Shown piece by piece: positions 8,673 to 17,741 of a stretch of 64,000 bases of DNA. Positions within the stretch are counted from its first letter, which is position 1; each line of letters starts with the position of its first letter. The notes under the pieces are model-generated. The model saw only the letters and a program-made list of their open reading frames with translations. It had not been told where the DNA came from and did not search any database. The DNA lies in contig JACXUV010000013.1 of NCBI GenBank assembly GCA_014763715.1, positions 50,365-114,364 on the forward strand, read 5' to 3'. The translations under genes and the position numbers were made by a program. Origin of the DNA: Rhodobacterales bacterium. Its GTDB lineage: Bacteria; Pseudomonadota; Alphaproteobacteria; Caulobacterales; Hyphomonadaceae.

Positions 8673-10157
8673 ATGACCAAGCCACCTCTGCTGCCCGGCG
8701 AGTCCCGTCCGGAAGAAACCTTCCTCGCTGCGGCGAGCCATGAAATTCGCACGCCGCTGAACGGGATTCTCGGCACGGTTTCACTGTTGCTGGAGACGGA
8801 ACTGGAACCCTCCCAGCGGGAATATGCCGAGACCATCCGGCAGAGCGGGTCGCGCCTGCTCGATCTTCTGAACAATGTTCTGGACTATGCCCGCCTCGAT
8901 GCGGCTGCCATCGAACTCGAAACCGAGGCCTTCTGCCCGGTACGCCTTGGCCGCGAAGTGGTCGAGTTGCTCAGCCCGCGCGCGCACGCCGCCGGGCTTG
9001 ATATCGCCGCGCGCGCCTCCGACCTGCCGATGCCTTCCTATTCCGGCGATGCGGGCCGCATCCGTCAGATCCTGTTCAATCTGGTCGGCAATGCGCTGAA
9101 GTTCACGGAGCAGGGCGCGGTCCTTCTGGACATCTGTGCACATGCCGATGGGTTGGAATACCGTATCATCGACACAGGGCCCGGTATTGCGCCGGAAGAT
9201 CGCGAGCGCCTGTTCGAAGCCTTCCGTCAGAACAGCCGGCAGGACGCCTACAAGGATGGAGGCGTCGGTCTTGGCCTGGCCATCGTCAAGCGCCTGACGG
9301 ATCTGTTGGGCGGACAGATTGAGGTTTCCGGCGAGCCGGGCCTCGGCACCTGTTTCTCTGTGCGTTTGCCGCTGGCGAAAGCTGAACTGCCGCCCACGCA
9401 TGACCTGCCGGTGCTGGACGCTGTTGTGGGCCTTGCCGGCCTGCCGCCTGCGACGTGCCTGTCGGCGACATCGGCTCTGGTTGATGCGGTGGCCCAGCCG
9501 GTTTGCATCGACATTTCATCCGGCCATGTACCGCCGGAAGTGGATGTCCTTCTGCTCGGGGCGGAACAGCCTGAAGAAACCATTCGCACACTGGCCCGCA
9601 AGGCGCCGAGCCTGATCGTATTGCGGCCGGAAGACCGTGGCGCCATCGCCCGTTTCAAGGCGATGGGTTGTGTCGGCTGGCTGGTGCGTCCGCTGCGGGC
9701 GTCGTCGCTGGTGGAGCGGGTGTTTGTGGTGAAGGCGGGCGGCATGCCGGTGGAAGAGCCCGAAAAGCTGACCGGCGCCGGGCGCGTGCTGATCGCAGAC
9801 GACAATCCGGTCAATGCGATGATTGCACGGCGCGCCTTGGAATCGGCCGGATTTACGGTCACAGTTGCCTCCACAGGTGTTGAAGCGCTGGAGGCTGCGA
9901 AGAGCATGAATCCCGACCTGGTCCTGATGGATCTTCGTATGCCGGAAATGGATGGCTTCGAGGCCATGCGCCGCCTGCGTGCCGATGGTTCTGCTGTGCC
10001 ACTGATCGCTGTGTCTGCCGAGGTGAACTCCGATATCGAGCGTCAGGCCAGGCTGGCCGGTGCCAATGAGGTGGTCGCGAAACCGATTGAGCCGCAGGCG
10101 CTGCGTGCCCTTGCCATCCGCTGGACCGGCGCCGCGGACAAGGCCGGCGCCGCATGA
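8673..10157 (+). CDS. Hybrid histidine kinase / response regulator without an obvious input domain
   Basis: HisKA (AAASHEIRTPLNGILGT), HATPase (NLVGNALKF, DTGPGI, GVGLGLAIVKRL), C-terminal REC (LIADDNPVN, VLMDLRMPEMDG). Confidence 0.9.
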   Translation: MTKPPLLPGESRPEETFLAAASHEIRTPLNGILGTVSLLLETELEPSQREYAETIRQSGSRLLDLLNNVLDYARLDAAAIELETEAFCPVRLGREVVELLSPRAHAAGLDIAARASDLPMPSYSGDAGRIRQILFNLVGNALKFTEQGAVLLDICAHADGLEYRIIDTGPGIAPEDRERLFEAFRQNSRQDAYKDGGVGLGLAIVKRLTDLLGGQIEVSGEPGLGTCFSVRLPLAKAELPPTHDLPVLDAVVGLAGLPPATCLSATSALVDAVAQPVCIDISSGHVPPEVDVLLLGAEQPEETIRTLARKAPSLIVLRPEDRGAIARFKAMGCVGWLVRPLRASSLVERVFVVKAGGMPVEEPEKLTGAGRVLIADDNPVNAMIARRALESAGFTVTVASTGVEALEAAKSMNPDLVLMDLRMPEMDGFEAMRRLRADGSAVPLIAVSAEVNSDIERQARLAGANEVVAKPIEPQALRALAIRWTGAADKAGAA

Positions 10158-11908
10158 GCGGTGAAGCTGCCGCGCCCGTGAAGGCACCACCCTCCCGCGC
10201 GGCCCGTGCATTCAGGGCCCTGAAAGATCGCCGTATGGCGGCGATGCTGATCCTCGCCTTCGCTGCCAGCATTCCCTATGGCGCCATCGTTGGCGTGTTG
10301 ACCGCCTGGCTGACCCAGGAAGGTGTCGATACCGACACGATTGGCGTGCTTTCCCTGGTCGCGATTGGCTATTCCTTCAAATATCTCTGGGCCCCGTTGT
10401 TCCAGATGCCGCATGGCGTGCCATTCATTCCTGTTGGCGGCCGCCGGTCCTGGCTGATCCTCTGCCAGGCGTCGATTGCCGTGCTTCTTGCCGTGCTGGC
10501 CTTTTCAAACCCGCCTCAGAACATTGGCATCGTCGCGCTGATCTGTTTCGTAATCCTGATCCTCGGGCCGACGCATGACATCATCCTCGATGCCTGGCGG
10601 ATCGAGGTAGCCCGCTCGGATGAAGACAAGGATCTGATGTCCGCCCTCTACCAGTTCGGCTACAAATCTGGCGGGTTCATCTCCGGTTTTGTGGCGCTTC
10701 TGGTGGCTGCGCGCGGCGGATGGGCGGTGTCCTATGTGATGATGGCCGGCTTTGTCGGTCTGACCGTGCTGGGCAGCCTGTTGGCGCCCGAGCCGGAATA
10801 CAACAAGCACGAGCACACGACGCGGCTGAGCTTCCTGCCATCAGTGCCTACCCGCGAGGCAGCGCCTGCCGTTGCCTTCGTGGCGGCCTGCTGGGCTACG
10901 GCCTTTGGCATGATCGGCTATTTCGCGATCATGCGGCTGGGCTTCAATGCCGATATTTCCTCACGTGTGTTCGTGTCGGAGCAGGGGCCCATCATCGTCA
11001 GCCTGACCGTGATCGTGCCGTCGGTCGTGGCGGCGATCCTGCTGGTCCGCAACAAGGGCGTGGCCGTTGAGGCGCCGCTGTTCTCACCGGGGCAGAGCCG
11101 CGGCAGCAAGCTGATTTCGACACTGTTCCGCGCCATTTTCGACCCGCTGATGGACCTGATCTACCGGCTGCGCTGGTGGACAATTCTCGTGTTGGCGCTG
11201 GCGCTGACCTACCGGTTCACAGATGCCGTCTGGGGCTCTTTCGCCTATCCCTTCTATCTGCGGACAGATCTTGATGCCCTGGGGCACACGCTGGACGATG
11301 TGGCCATCGCGTCGAAATTCTTCGGCGTGATCGCAACCATTCTGGGTTCTTTGATCGGGGCGACGCTGATTGCCACGATCGGGCGGATGCCTGTCTTCTT
11401 CGTGGGCGGCGTCGTCGCGGCGGCGACCAACCTGCTCTATGCGGACCTTGCTTCAGGCGCGCATGCGGTAGATGCCTTCCTCGCTGTTACGCATCTCGAT
11501 GGGCCAATGATTGCCTTTGCCGACATGGCGGCGAAGCTGCAGCCACAGGAGATCATGTTGCCTGCCGATCACAGCCAGCGTCTGGCGCGGCTGATGATCA
11601 CTATTTTCGCAGAAAACATTGCCGGCGGTTTCGCACTGGTTGCGATGACGGCCTATCTGACGGCGGTGGTGAACCCGCGTTTCGCGGCCGTCCAGTATGC
11701 GCTGCTGGCTTCGCTTACCATGCTGATCGGCACGTTGGGGCGGCCATGGCTGGGGGCGATGATCGAGCAGAGCGGGTTCTACCCGGTCTTCATCGTCACA
11801 TTCTGGCTGGGCGGTGTTGCTGTTATACTGAGCTTGCTCGAATGGTGGCGTCAGGACCGGCTGGCGCGGATGATGAAGAAGGAAACGGCAAATGACACAG
11901 CGTCCTGA
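10154..11908 (+). CDS. AmpG-like MFS permease
   Basis: 12-TM-like protein with ILDAWRIEVA and GYSFKYLWAPLFQ features of the AmpG/PUCC-type MFS; 4-bp overlap with the kinase gene. Confidence 0.7.
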   Translation: MSGEAAAPVKAPPSRAARAFRALKDRRMAAMLILAFAASIPYGAIVGVLTAWLTQEGVDTDTIGVLSLVAIGYSFKYLWAPLFQMPHGVPFIPVGGRRSWLILCQASIAVLLAVLAFSNPPQNIGIVALICFVILILGPTHDIILDAWRIEVARSDEDKDLMSALYQFGYKSGGFISGFVALLVAARGGWAVSYVMMAGFVGLTVLGSLLAPEPEYNKHEHTTRLSFLPSVPTREAAPAVAFVAACWATAFGMIGYFAIMRLGFNADISSRVFVSEQGPIIVSLTVIVPSVVAAILLVRNKGVAVEAPLFSPGQSRGSKLISTLFRAIFDPLMDLIYRLRWWTILVLALALTYRFTDAVWGSFAYPFYLRTDLDALGHTLDDVAIASKFFGVIATILGSLIGATLIATIGRMPVFFVGGVVAAATNLLYADLASGAHAVDAFLAVTHLDGPMIAFADMAAKLQPQEIMLPADHSQRLARLMITIFAENIAGGFALVAMTAYLTAVVNPRFAAVQYALLASLTMLIGTLGRPWLGAMIEQSGFYPVFIVTFWLGGVAVILSLLEWWRQDRLARMMKKETANDTAS

Positions 11909-12425
11909 GGGGCTGGGTGGCCATTGGTGGGTTTATGTCGTGATGGGGGTGCTGTCCCTGCTGGGCGGCATGTTCGCGCTTCTGAACCCCTATATCGCAT
12001 CGGTTTTCGTGCTGCAGCTTGTGGCCTTCCTGTTCATTTTCCTGGGTGTGATGCAGGTCGCTTTCACGCTGCGCTCTCCTTTCGGCCTGTCCTGGTTCGA
12101 CCTTGGCATGGGCGTGCTGCAGATCCTGCTGGGCGTTATGCTGGCGACAAATGTGCTGGGCGGCCTGGTATCGCTGACGCTGATCCTGGCGTTTCTGTTT
12201 ATGCTTGAGGGTGTGATCCTGGTGATGGCGGGGATCAATCTGCGCCCGTTCCGGTCGTGGATCTGGCTGGTGGTTGGCGGGGTCATCTCGATCCTGCTCG
12301 CCGTGTTCGTGCTAATGAACCTGCCGGAAGCGGCCGCGACACTGCTGGGCCTGTTGCTGGGAATCGACCTCATGTCGAACGGGCTGTGGCTGGTTGCGGC
12401 TGGGCTTACCCTGCGCGACCTCTAG
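11892..12425 (+). CDS. HdeD-family (DUF308) membrane protein
   Basis: Small repeated-TM protein; WWVYVVMGVLSLLGGMFALLNP. Confidence 0.75.
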   Translation: MTQRPEGLGGHWWVYVVMGVLSLLGGMFALLNPYIASVFVLQLVAFLFIFLGVMQVAFTLRSPFGLSWFDLGMGVLQILLGVMLATNVLGGLVSLTLILAFLFMLEGVILVMAGINLRPFRSWIWLVVGGVISILLAVFVLMNLPEAAATLLGLLLGIDLMSNGLWLVAAGLTLRDL

Positions 12426-12525
12426 GCACGAGGCAGATCGGGGCGCCGGGAGGGAAGGGGCTGGTCCCCCGGCACGGTGCGCTCTAGGCTGGGCGGGAAC
12501 TCAATCCTGCCGGAGCTGATGCCTC

Positions 12526-12791
12526 ATGAAATCGCTGATCACTGCCGCCGCTGTCGCTTTCCTGCCGCTGGTGGCCTGCACCACACAGGACGGGGCGCCG
12601 ATCGCCGTGACTGCATCGCAGAGTGAGGTTGAGACCGCCGCGATCACGGCGCTGCTGAACGCGCAGGATGCGGCCTGGAACCGGGGGGACATCGATGCCT
12701 TCATGGACGGCTACTGGAAATCGCATTGATCCTGCGCAAGATGGGCGGCGAGTGGAAGATCGTGTCCGACACGACCACATCGGCCGGTTAG
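12526..12791 (+). pseudogene. Internally deleted SnoaL/DUF4440 (NTF2-like) lipoprotein remnant
   Basis: Lipoprotein signal, then ALLNAQDAAWNRGDIDAFMDGYWKS, then a stop; the family-typical C-terminus LILRKMGGEWKIVSDTTTSAG* continues in another frame directly after. Confidence 0.6.
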
Positions 12792-12900
12792 CGCCACCGG
12801 TCTGCCATGAAATGACCTCGCGCCGGTGGCTTGGCAGGCACGGGCTTTGGCGGCAAACAGTGCTCAGGCGGCGGCAATTCCGCATGAGTGGGGACCTGGC

Positions 12901-13794
12901 ATGAAGCGTGCGACACTGGACGTAACGACATCGAATTTTGCTCTGGAGCGTTCGATCGAGCGGCCCTGGTTCCGCAGTTTCATTACCGGCCTCATCATTT
13001 TCAACGCGGTCATTCTGGGCATCCTGACCTATGGGCATTCCCTGCCGGCGGGGCTGGCCTCCACGTTGGGGTTGATGGATCAGGCGATCACCTATGTTTT
13101 CGCGCTGGAAATCCTGCTGAAACTGGTCGTCTACCGTTTTCAGTTCTTCCGGGTGGGCTGGAACTGGTTCGATTTCATCGTTGTCGGCATCTCACTGATT
13201 CCGGGTGGCGAGGCCTTCAGTGTTCTGCGGGCGCTGCGTGTGCTGCGTGTGTTGCGCCTCCTGCACGTTGTGCCGGTGATGAAGCGGATTACCGAGGCGC
13301 TGCTGAAGGCTCTGCCGGGCATGGGCGCGATCGTCGCCGTGCTGGCGCTGGTGACCTATGTTGCCGCCGTGATGGCGACCAACATGTTCGGCAATACCGA
13401 GACAGAGGAAGTGCGCCAGCTGTTCGGGGACCTGCCCAGCTCTGCACTGTCATTGTTCCAGGTGATGACCATGGATGGCTGGCGTTTCGAGGTGATGCAG
13501 AAGGTGATCGACGACGGCCACCCGATGGCCTGGGTCTTCTTCCTGATTTTCATCTTCGTGGCGAGTTTTGCTATCCTCAACCTGTTCATCGCCCTGGTCG
13601 TTGATTCGCTGGCGGCAGAGCAGAAAGCTGTTCTGGAAGAAGGACTTGAGGAGCTGGAGGAGGAGTTCGAGGAAGAGCGCGGTGAAGCCGATGATGCGCG
13701 CCATGAAATCCTATCTATCCTGAAGCAATTGCAACAGGACGTAGCGGAGCTGAAGGCTGCTGCAGGCGGGCAGGCGCCTACGGGCGACGGATGA
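12901..13794 (+). CDS. Voltage-gated cation channel (bacterial NaChBac/CavMr-like)
   Basis: Six-TM ion_trans with S4 (SVLRALRVLRVLRLLHVVPVMKRI), pore LFQVMTMDGWRFEV, S6, and acidic coiled-coil C-terminus. Confidence 0.88.
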   Translation: MKRATLDVTTSNFALERSIERPWFRSFITGLIIFNAVILGILTYGHSLPAGLASTLGLMDQAITYVFALEILLKLVVYRFQFFRVGWNWFDFIVVGISLIPGGEAFSVLRALRVLRVLRLLHVVPVMKRITEALLKALPGMGAIVAVLALVTYVAAVMATNMFGNTETEEVRQLFGDLPSSALSLFQVMTMDGWRFEVMQKVIDDGHPMAWVFFLIFIFVASFAILNLFIALVVDSLAAEQKAVLEEGLEELEEEFEEERGEADDARHEILSILKQLQQDVAELKAAAGGQAPTGDG

Positions 13795-13871
13795 CTCATT
13801 AAACAGGCTTCACGCAACTGTCAGCAACGCGGCCTCCCAAGGCTGGAAAATCCTGCTATAAGGCACGAACG

Positions 13872-14588
13872 ATGAGCCTGTGGACGCGACTTCTTGAAGG
13901 CGGCAAACGCCTTTTCGACCCCGACAGCATGCATGATGACGATCTCCGGGAAACGGGGAAAGTCTCGTGCGCGCCGGATCCGAACGATGTGGGCTTTACG
14001 GCAGCCGTCGTTGGGCTTGGAGCCAAGCTCGCCAAGGCGGATGGAACGGTTTCCGACAAGGAGATCATGGTCTTCTCCCGCGTCTTCCGCGCCCCGCCGG
14101 AAGAGGCTGACAATGTGCGCCGCGTCTTCAATCTCGCCCGCCAGACGGTGCGAGGCTATGAGGGTTATGCCCGGCGGATCGGCAAGCGCTACCACGACCG
14201 GCCATGCCTGCTGGAGGGCGTGATGGACGGCCTGTTCCAGATCGCCGGGGCTGATGGCGTCATTACGCAGGACGAGTTGACCTATTTGCGCAATGTTTCC
14301 GACGCATTCGGCTTCAGCGAGGCGACGTTCCGGCGGATCAAGGCAGCCCATATGGGGCCGGACCGTAACGATCCCTATCATGTGCTGGGCGTTGCCCATG
14401 ACGCAGAGTTCGATGTCATCCGCGCGGCCTATCGCCGGCTGATGGCGGACCATCACCCGGACCGGGTGATCCAGATGGGGGCGCCGCGTGAGTTCGAGGA
14501 CGCGGCCCATGCCAAGGCTGCCGCGATTACGGCGGCCTATGCCCAGATCCGCACGGAACGCGGCCTGCTGATCCGGCACGATTCCTGA
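13872..14588 (+). CDS. TerB-DnaJ domain protein (DjlA-like)
   Basis: TerB-like N-terminus plus J-domain with HHPDR. Confidence 0.85.
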   Translation: MSLWTRLLEGGKRLFDPDSMHDDDLRETGKVSCAPDPNDVGFTAAVVGLGAKLAKADGTVSDKEIMVFSRVFRAPPEEADNVRRVFNLARQTVRGYEGYARRIGKRYHDRPCLLEGVMDGLFQIAGADGVITQDELTYLRNVSDAFGFSEATFRRIKAAHMGPDRNDPYHVLGVAHDAEFDVIRAAYRRLMADHHPDRVIQMGAPREFEDAAHAKAAAITAAYAQIRTERGLLIRHDS

Positions 14589-14678
14589 GCGCTGCACACG
14601 AATCTGTGAAGCACCGCCTGCGTTTCGTTGACGGGCGGCCATGATGCAGCCATGTTGAGGGGGCAAAAGGATTTTGCC

Positions 14679-14957
14679 ATGACCCAGACAGCCCAACACC
14701 CCAGCGGTTTCGATTTCTCCAGCGCCCTCCGCGGCAGCCTTGCCCTTCTGGTGCAGGTGATGATCGGCGTGATGCTGGTGCTGGCGGCCGGGATCGTGGC
14801 GGTGATGACCGCGCTGGCCGGTCTGATGCTGGGAGCGGCTGCGCTGGTGATGCGCTTTGCCGGTGGACGCCGGGTGCGCCGCCGGGCGGACTCTGCCGGA
14901 GAGGCACCTGTGACCCTGGAAGCCCGGCGCACGCCACGCGGCTGGACGGTGGAATAA
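14679..14957 (+). CDS. Small membrane protein, unknown function
   Basis: ORF with central hydrophobic helices and basic tail; ATG at 14679 follows a TTG-started longer ORF. Confidence 0.55.
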   Translation: MTQTAQHPSGFDFSSALRGSLALLVQVMIGVMLVLAAGIVAVMTALAGLMLGAAALVMRFAGGRRVRRRADSAGEAPVTLEARRTPRGWTVE

Positions 14958-14969
14958 GTCCGCTTCCGG

Positions 14970-15012
14970 ACCATGTAAAACACCGTGTAAACACCATGTA
15001 TACACCATGTAA
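14970..15012. repeat. Four ~11-bp direct repeats ACACC(A/G)TGTA(A/T)
   Basis: Units ACCATGTAAAAC / ACCGTGTAAAC / ACCATGTATAC / ACCATGTAA. Confidence 0.7.
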
Positions 15013-15013
15013 G

Positions 15014-15034
15014 CGGCCCGCCTCAGGCGGGCCG
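15014..15034. terminator. Rho-independent-type hairpin CGGCCCGCC-TCA-GGCGGGCCG
   Basis: Perfect 9-bp stem, 3-nt loop, followed by TTT. Confidence 0.7.
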
Positions 15035-15079
15035 TTTGCGTATCTGCTGTGCATTTGAGTGTCACTTGACGTGAGCGCG

Positions 15080-15091
15080 CTACAAGTGTAG
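15080..15091. promoter_or_regulatory. BlaI/MecI-type operator dyad CTACA-AG-TGTAG
   Basis: TACA-N2-TGTA core dyad 29 bp upstream of a BlaI-family gene. Confidence 0.55.
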
Positions 15092-15120
15092 TGAATCGGT
15101 GACCGATATAGTGAGGCACC

Positions 15121-15516
15121 ATGTCCCAGCCCAATTCCTCCGAACTCGCCGTGTTGAAGCACCTCTGGTCCGCCGGGCCGCAGAGTGTGCGGGAAGTGCA
15201 CGATGCCGTGGGGCCGGGGCAGGGCTGGAAGCCCTCCACCACGCGCACCGTGATTGCCCGGATGGAAGAGAAGGGCTGGGTTTCCCGCACTGACGTACAT
15301 GGAATGGCTGTCTTCTCCGCGGTGCTGGACCGTACCGCCACGCTGGGCGGGCTGGTCCGCCATCTGGCGCGTCAGGTGCTCGACATGGATGGCCCGATCC
15401 CAGCAGCCCTGTTTGCCGAAAGCCCGCACCTTTCCGATGCCGAGCTGGACGAACTGGACGCCATCATCAACGCCGCCGAAGACAGCCACAAGGCCGGGAA
15501 GGGGGGCAAGTCATGA
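15121..15516 (+). CDS. BlaI/MecI/CopY-family transcriptional repressor
   Basis: SELAVLKHLWSAGPQSVREVHDAVGPGQGWKPSTTRTVIARMEEKGWV winged-helix signature. Confidence 0.9.
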   Translation: MSQPNSSELAVLKHLWSAGPQSVREVHDAVGPGQGWKPSTTRTVIARMEEKGWVSRTDVHGMAVFSAVLDRTATLGGLVRHLARQVLDMDGPIPAALFAESPHLSDAELDELDAIINAAEDSHKAGKGGKS

Positions 15517-17435
15517 GCCCCGCCGGTCTTGTCGTTCTGGTCCTCGTCTGGAGCGGCCTTGTCTGGGCCGGGGCCAGCCTGATCTGCCGCATGGGCCCGG
15601 CGCCGAAACTGGCACAGGCCATCTGGCGCGGGGCGGCGCTGGTGCTGCTCGCGCCTTTCGTGGCGGCGTTTTTTGTGCCGGGCTTTTCGGTGGCGATTGA
15701 GGCCCCGCTGGCAGACCTGCCCATGCTGGAGCCGGTGATGATTGCCCCGCAGGACGGCGCTGTTGTGGCGGCGCCCGCGCGTGCGATCCGCCTGCCGGAA
15801 ATGGGGGTGCTGATTATCTGTGTGATCGCCGCCGGATGGCTGGTGCGGTTCAGCCTGTGGGGGATCAGCCAGGTGCGCCTGCAGCGGCTGAAGGCCCGCG
15901 CCATGAAAACGCATCGCCCCATCGGCCACTGGGCGGAGGCGGTGGGCCTGTCCCGTACGCCGCAAGTCCATGTCATCCCGCGCGGCGCGCCCTTTCTGGC
16001 GGGTATCCTGAAACGCTCCATCTATGTTCCGGCTGCGCTGATTGGCGGGCAGGGCGCCCAACAGGTGATCGTACACGAACTGGTTCACCTGAAACGGGGG
16101 GATCTGATCGCCAGGCCGCTGGAGCGGATCGTGACGGATCTTTTCTGGTTCTCCCCCTTTGCCTGGTGGATCCGCGGCCAGCTCGACTTCTGGCGTGAGG
16201 CGGTGGTGGATGACGAGACCGTCGAACTGACAGGCGACAGGATCGCCTATGCCAGAACCCTGACGTCCGCGGCGCGCATCTCGCGCGATGAGGCGGTGCT
16301 GCCTGTGGCGGCATTCATCCTCCGGAAGAAAGGAAACCTGAAGATGCGTCTCAATGAATTGCTGACAGAAAAACCCCGTCCGCGCCGCATGGGGCTTGTC
16401 CTTGCCGCCGCCCTGATGTGCGCCGCGCCGCTGGCCGTTGCCCAGGGCATGCTGATCAAGGGTGCCGCGGCTGCGCCGGGCGAAACCCTGTTCTACACCC
16501 ATGCCGTTCTGGACAAGGCCACGCTGACCAGTGCGTTTGGGGAAAGGGTTGATCCCTTCACGAAAAAGACAGCCACGCATCGCGGGGTAGACCTTGCTGC
16601 CGCACGCGGCACACCAGCTTACGCGCCTGCCGCCGGCACCGTTATCTTCGCAGGCGAAAAGGAAGGATATGGAAATGCCGTTGAACTGATGGTCAGCAAT
16701 GACACGGTGCTGCGTTATGGCCAGCTGGATACTCTGTCGGTGGAACAAGGCCAGCTGCTGAAAGCCGGTGATGAAGTCGGCGGAGTTGGCACGTCCGGAC
16801 GCTCCACCGGGCCTCACCTCCACTTTGAAGTCTGGCGCGACGGTGAGCTGACTGATCCGCAGGCAGAAGAGGGACTCGTCCTGGCCGACAGCCTGTTCAT
16901 CACGGCGAGTTCGGGCGCAAAAGCGCCAGCGCCACCAGCATCGTCCGGTGAGCCTGCTGCACCATCGGAGTTTGCACCTCCAGTTGCCCCGGCAGCACCT
17001 GCGATCACACAGGAATTCATCCAGCAGACTTATAACGGCCTGCAGGCATGTGAGAAGGTCAAAGAGGACTTCCTGAAAGAACCGCTTCCGGAAGATTGGG
17101 TGGCCCGGCGCAAGGTTGCACGGGAGGCGAACCGCAGGGCGGGGCTGGCTCTTGATTCTGCAGATCAGGACTGGACACCGGAGGTCATCATCTGGCCAAC
17201 GCCTGTCTATCCGGCTGAACTTGCATCAGCCAGACGGGTCGGGGTGTGCCGTGTACTGTTCGATATCGGTGTGGATGGGGAACCAGAGAACGCCATCGCC
17301 AATTGTTCCGATCCAGCATTTGAAGCTGCAGCTGCAGAGCTGCCTGGCGCGCGCTTCAAACCTGCCACGGATGTGAATGGGAAGCCCATAGAGATGAAAG
17401 GCGCGACGTTCCCCTTACAGTTCTGCGTTAAGTGA
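15513..17435 (+). CDS. BlaR1-like M56 membrane metallopeptidase fused to LytM/M23 and TonB C-terminal domains
   Basis: M56: VIVHELVHLKRGD; M23: HRGVDLAAARGTPAYAP...GRSTGPHLHFEVW; C-terminal TonB-like PVYPAELASARRVGVCRVLFDIGVDGEP; overlaps blaI-like gene by 4 bp. Confidence 0.88.
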   Translation: MSPAGLVVLVLVWSGLVWAGASLICRMGPAPKLAQAIWRGAALVLLAPFVAAFFVPGFSVAIEAPLADLPMLEPVMIAPQDGAVVAAPARAIRLPEMGVLIICVIAAGWLVRFSLWGISQVRLQRLKARAMKTHRPIGHWAEAVGLSRTPQVHVIPRGAPFLAGILKRSIYVPAALIGGQGAQQVIVHELVHLKRGDLIARPLERIVTDLFWFSPFAWWIRGQLDFWREAVVDDETVELTGDRIAYARTLTSAARISRDEAVLPVAAFILRKKGNLKMRLNELLTEKPRPRRMGLVLAAALMCAAPLAVAQGMLIKGAAAAPGETLFYTHAVLDKATLTSAFGERVDPFTKKTATHRGVDLAAARGTPAYAPAAGTVIFAGEKEGYGNAVELMVSNDTVLRYGQLDTLSVEQGQLLKAGDEVGGVGTSGRSTGPHLHFEVWRDGELTDPQAEEGLVLADSLFITASSGAKAPAPPASSGEPAAPSEFAPPVAPAAPAITQEFIQQTYNGLQACEKVKEDFLKEPLPEDWVARRKVAREANRRAGLALDSADQDWTPEVIIWPTPVYPAELASARRVGVCRVLFDIGVDGEPENAIANCSDPAFEAAAAELPGARFKPATDVNGKPIEMKGATFPLQFCVK

Positions 17436-17731
17436 TGAGGGCATCGGCCCTGTTTCTGGCGGCGCTGCTTACGGGTTGCGCCGCCACGCTTTCGGGGGCG
17501 GAGACAGTTGTGCGCACGCAGGCCCTGCTGTTGCAGCCGGGCGGGGAGGCCACGCTGCGGATTGATTGCCCGCCCGGCCTGATGCCTGTGACAGCCAGGC
17601 CAAAGGCGGGCGGTGCCTTCATCATCACCGAAAGCCGCCCGGCAGAGCCCGGCTCATGGTGGGTGAGCTTTGCCAACCCTTCCGATACTCAGGCCCGGGA
17701 GGAGATCTCTATCAGACTTCTATGTCGGTAA
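17432..17731 (+). CDS. Small putative lipoprotein, unknown function
   Basis: Signal with lipobox LLTGC; overlaps the preceding gene by 4 bp. Confidence 0.55.
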   Translation: MMRASALFLAALLTGCAATLSGAETVVRTQALLLQPGGEATLRIDCPPGLMPVTARPKAGGAFIITESRPAEPGSWWVSFANPSDTQAREEISIRLLCR

Positions 17732-17741
17732 GCGCGAAGCC

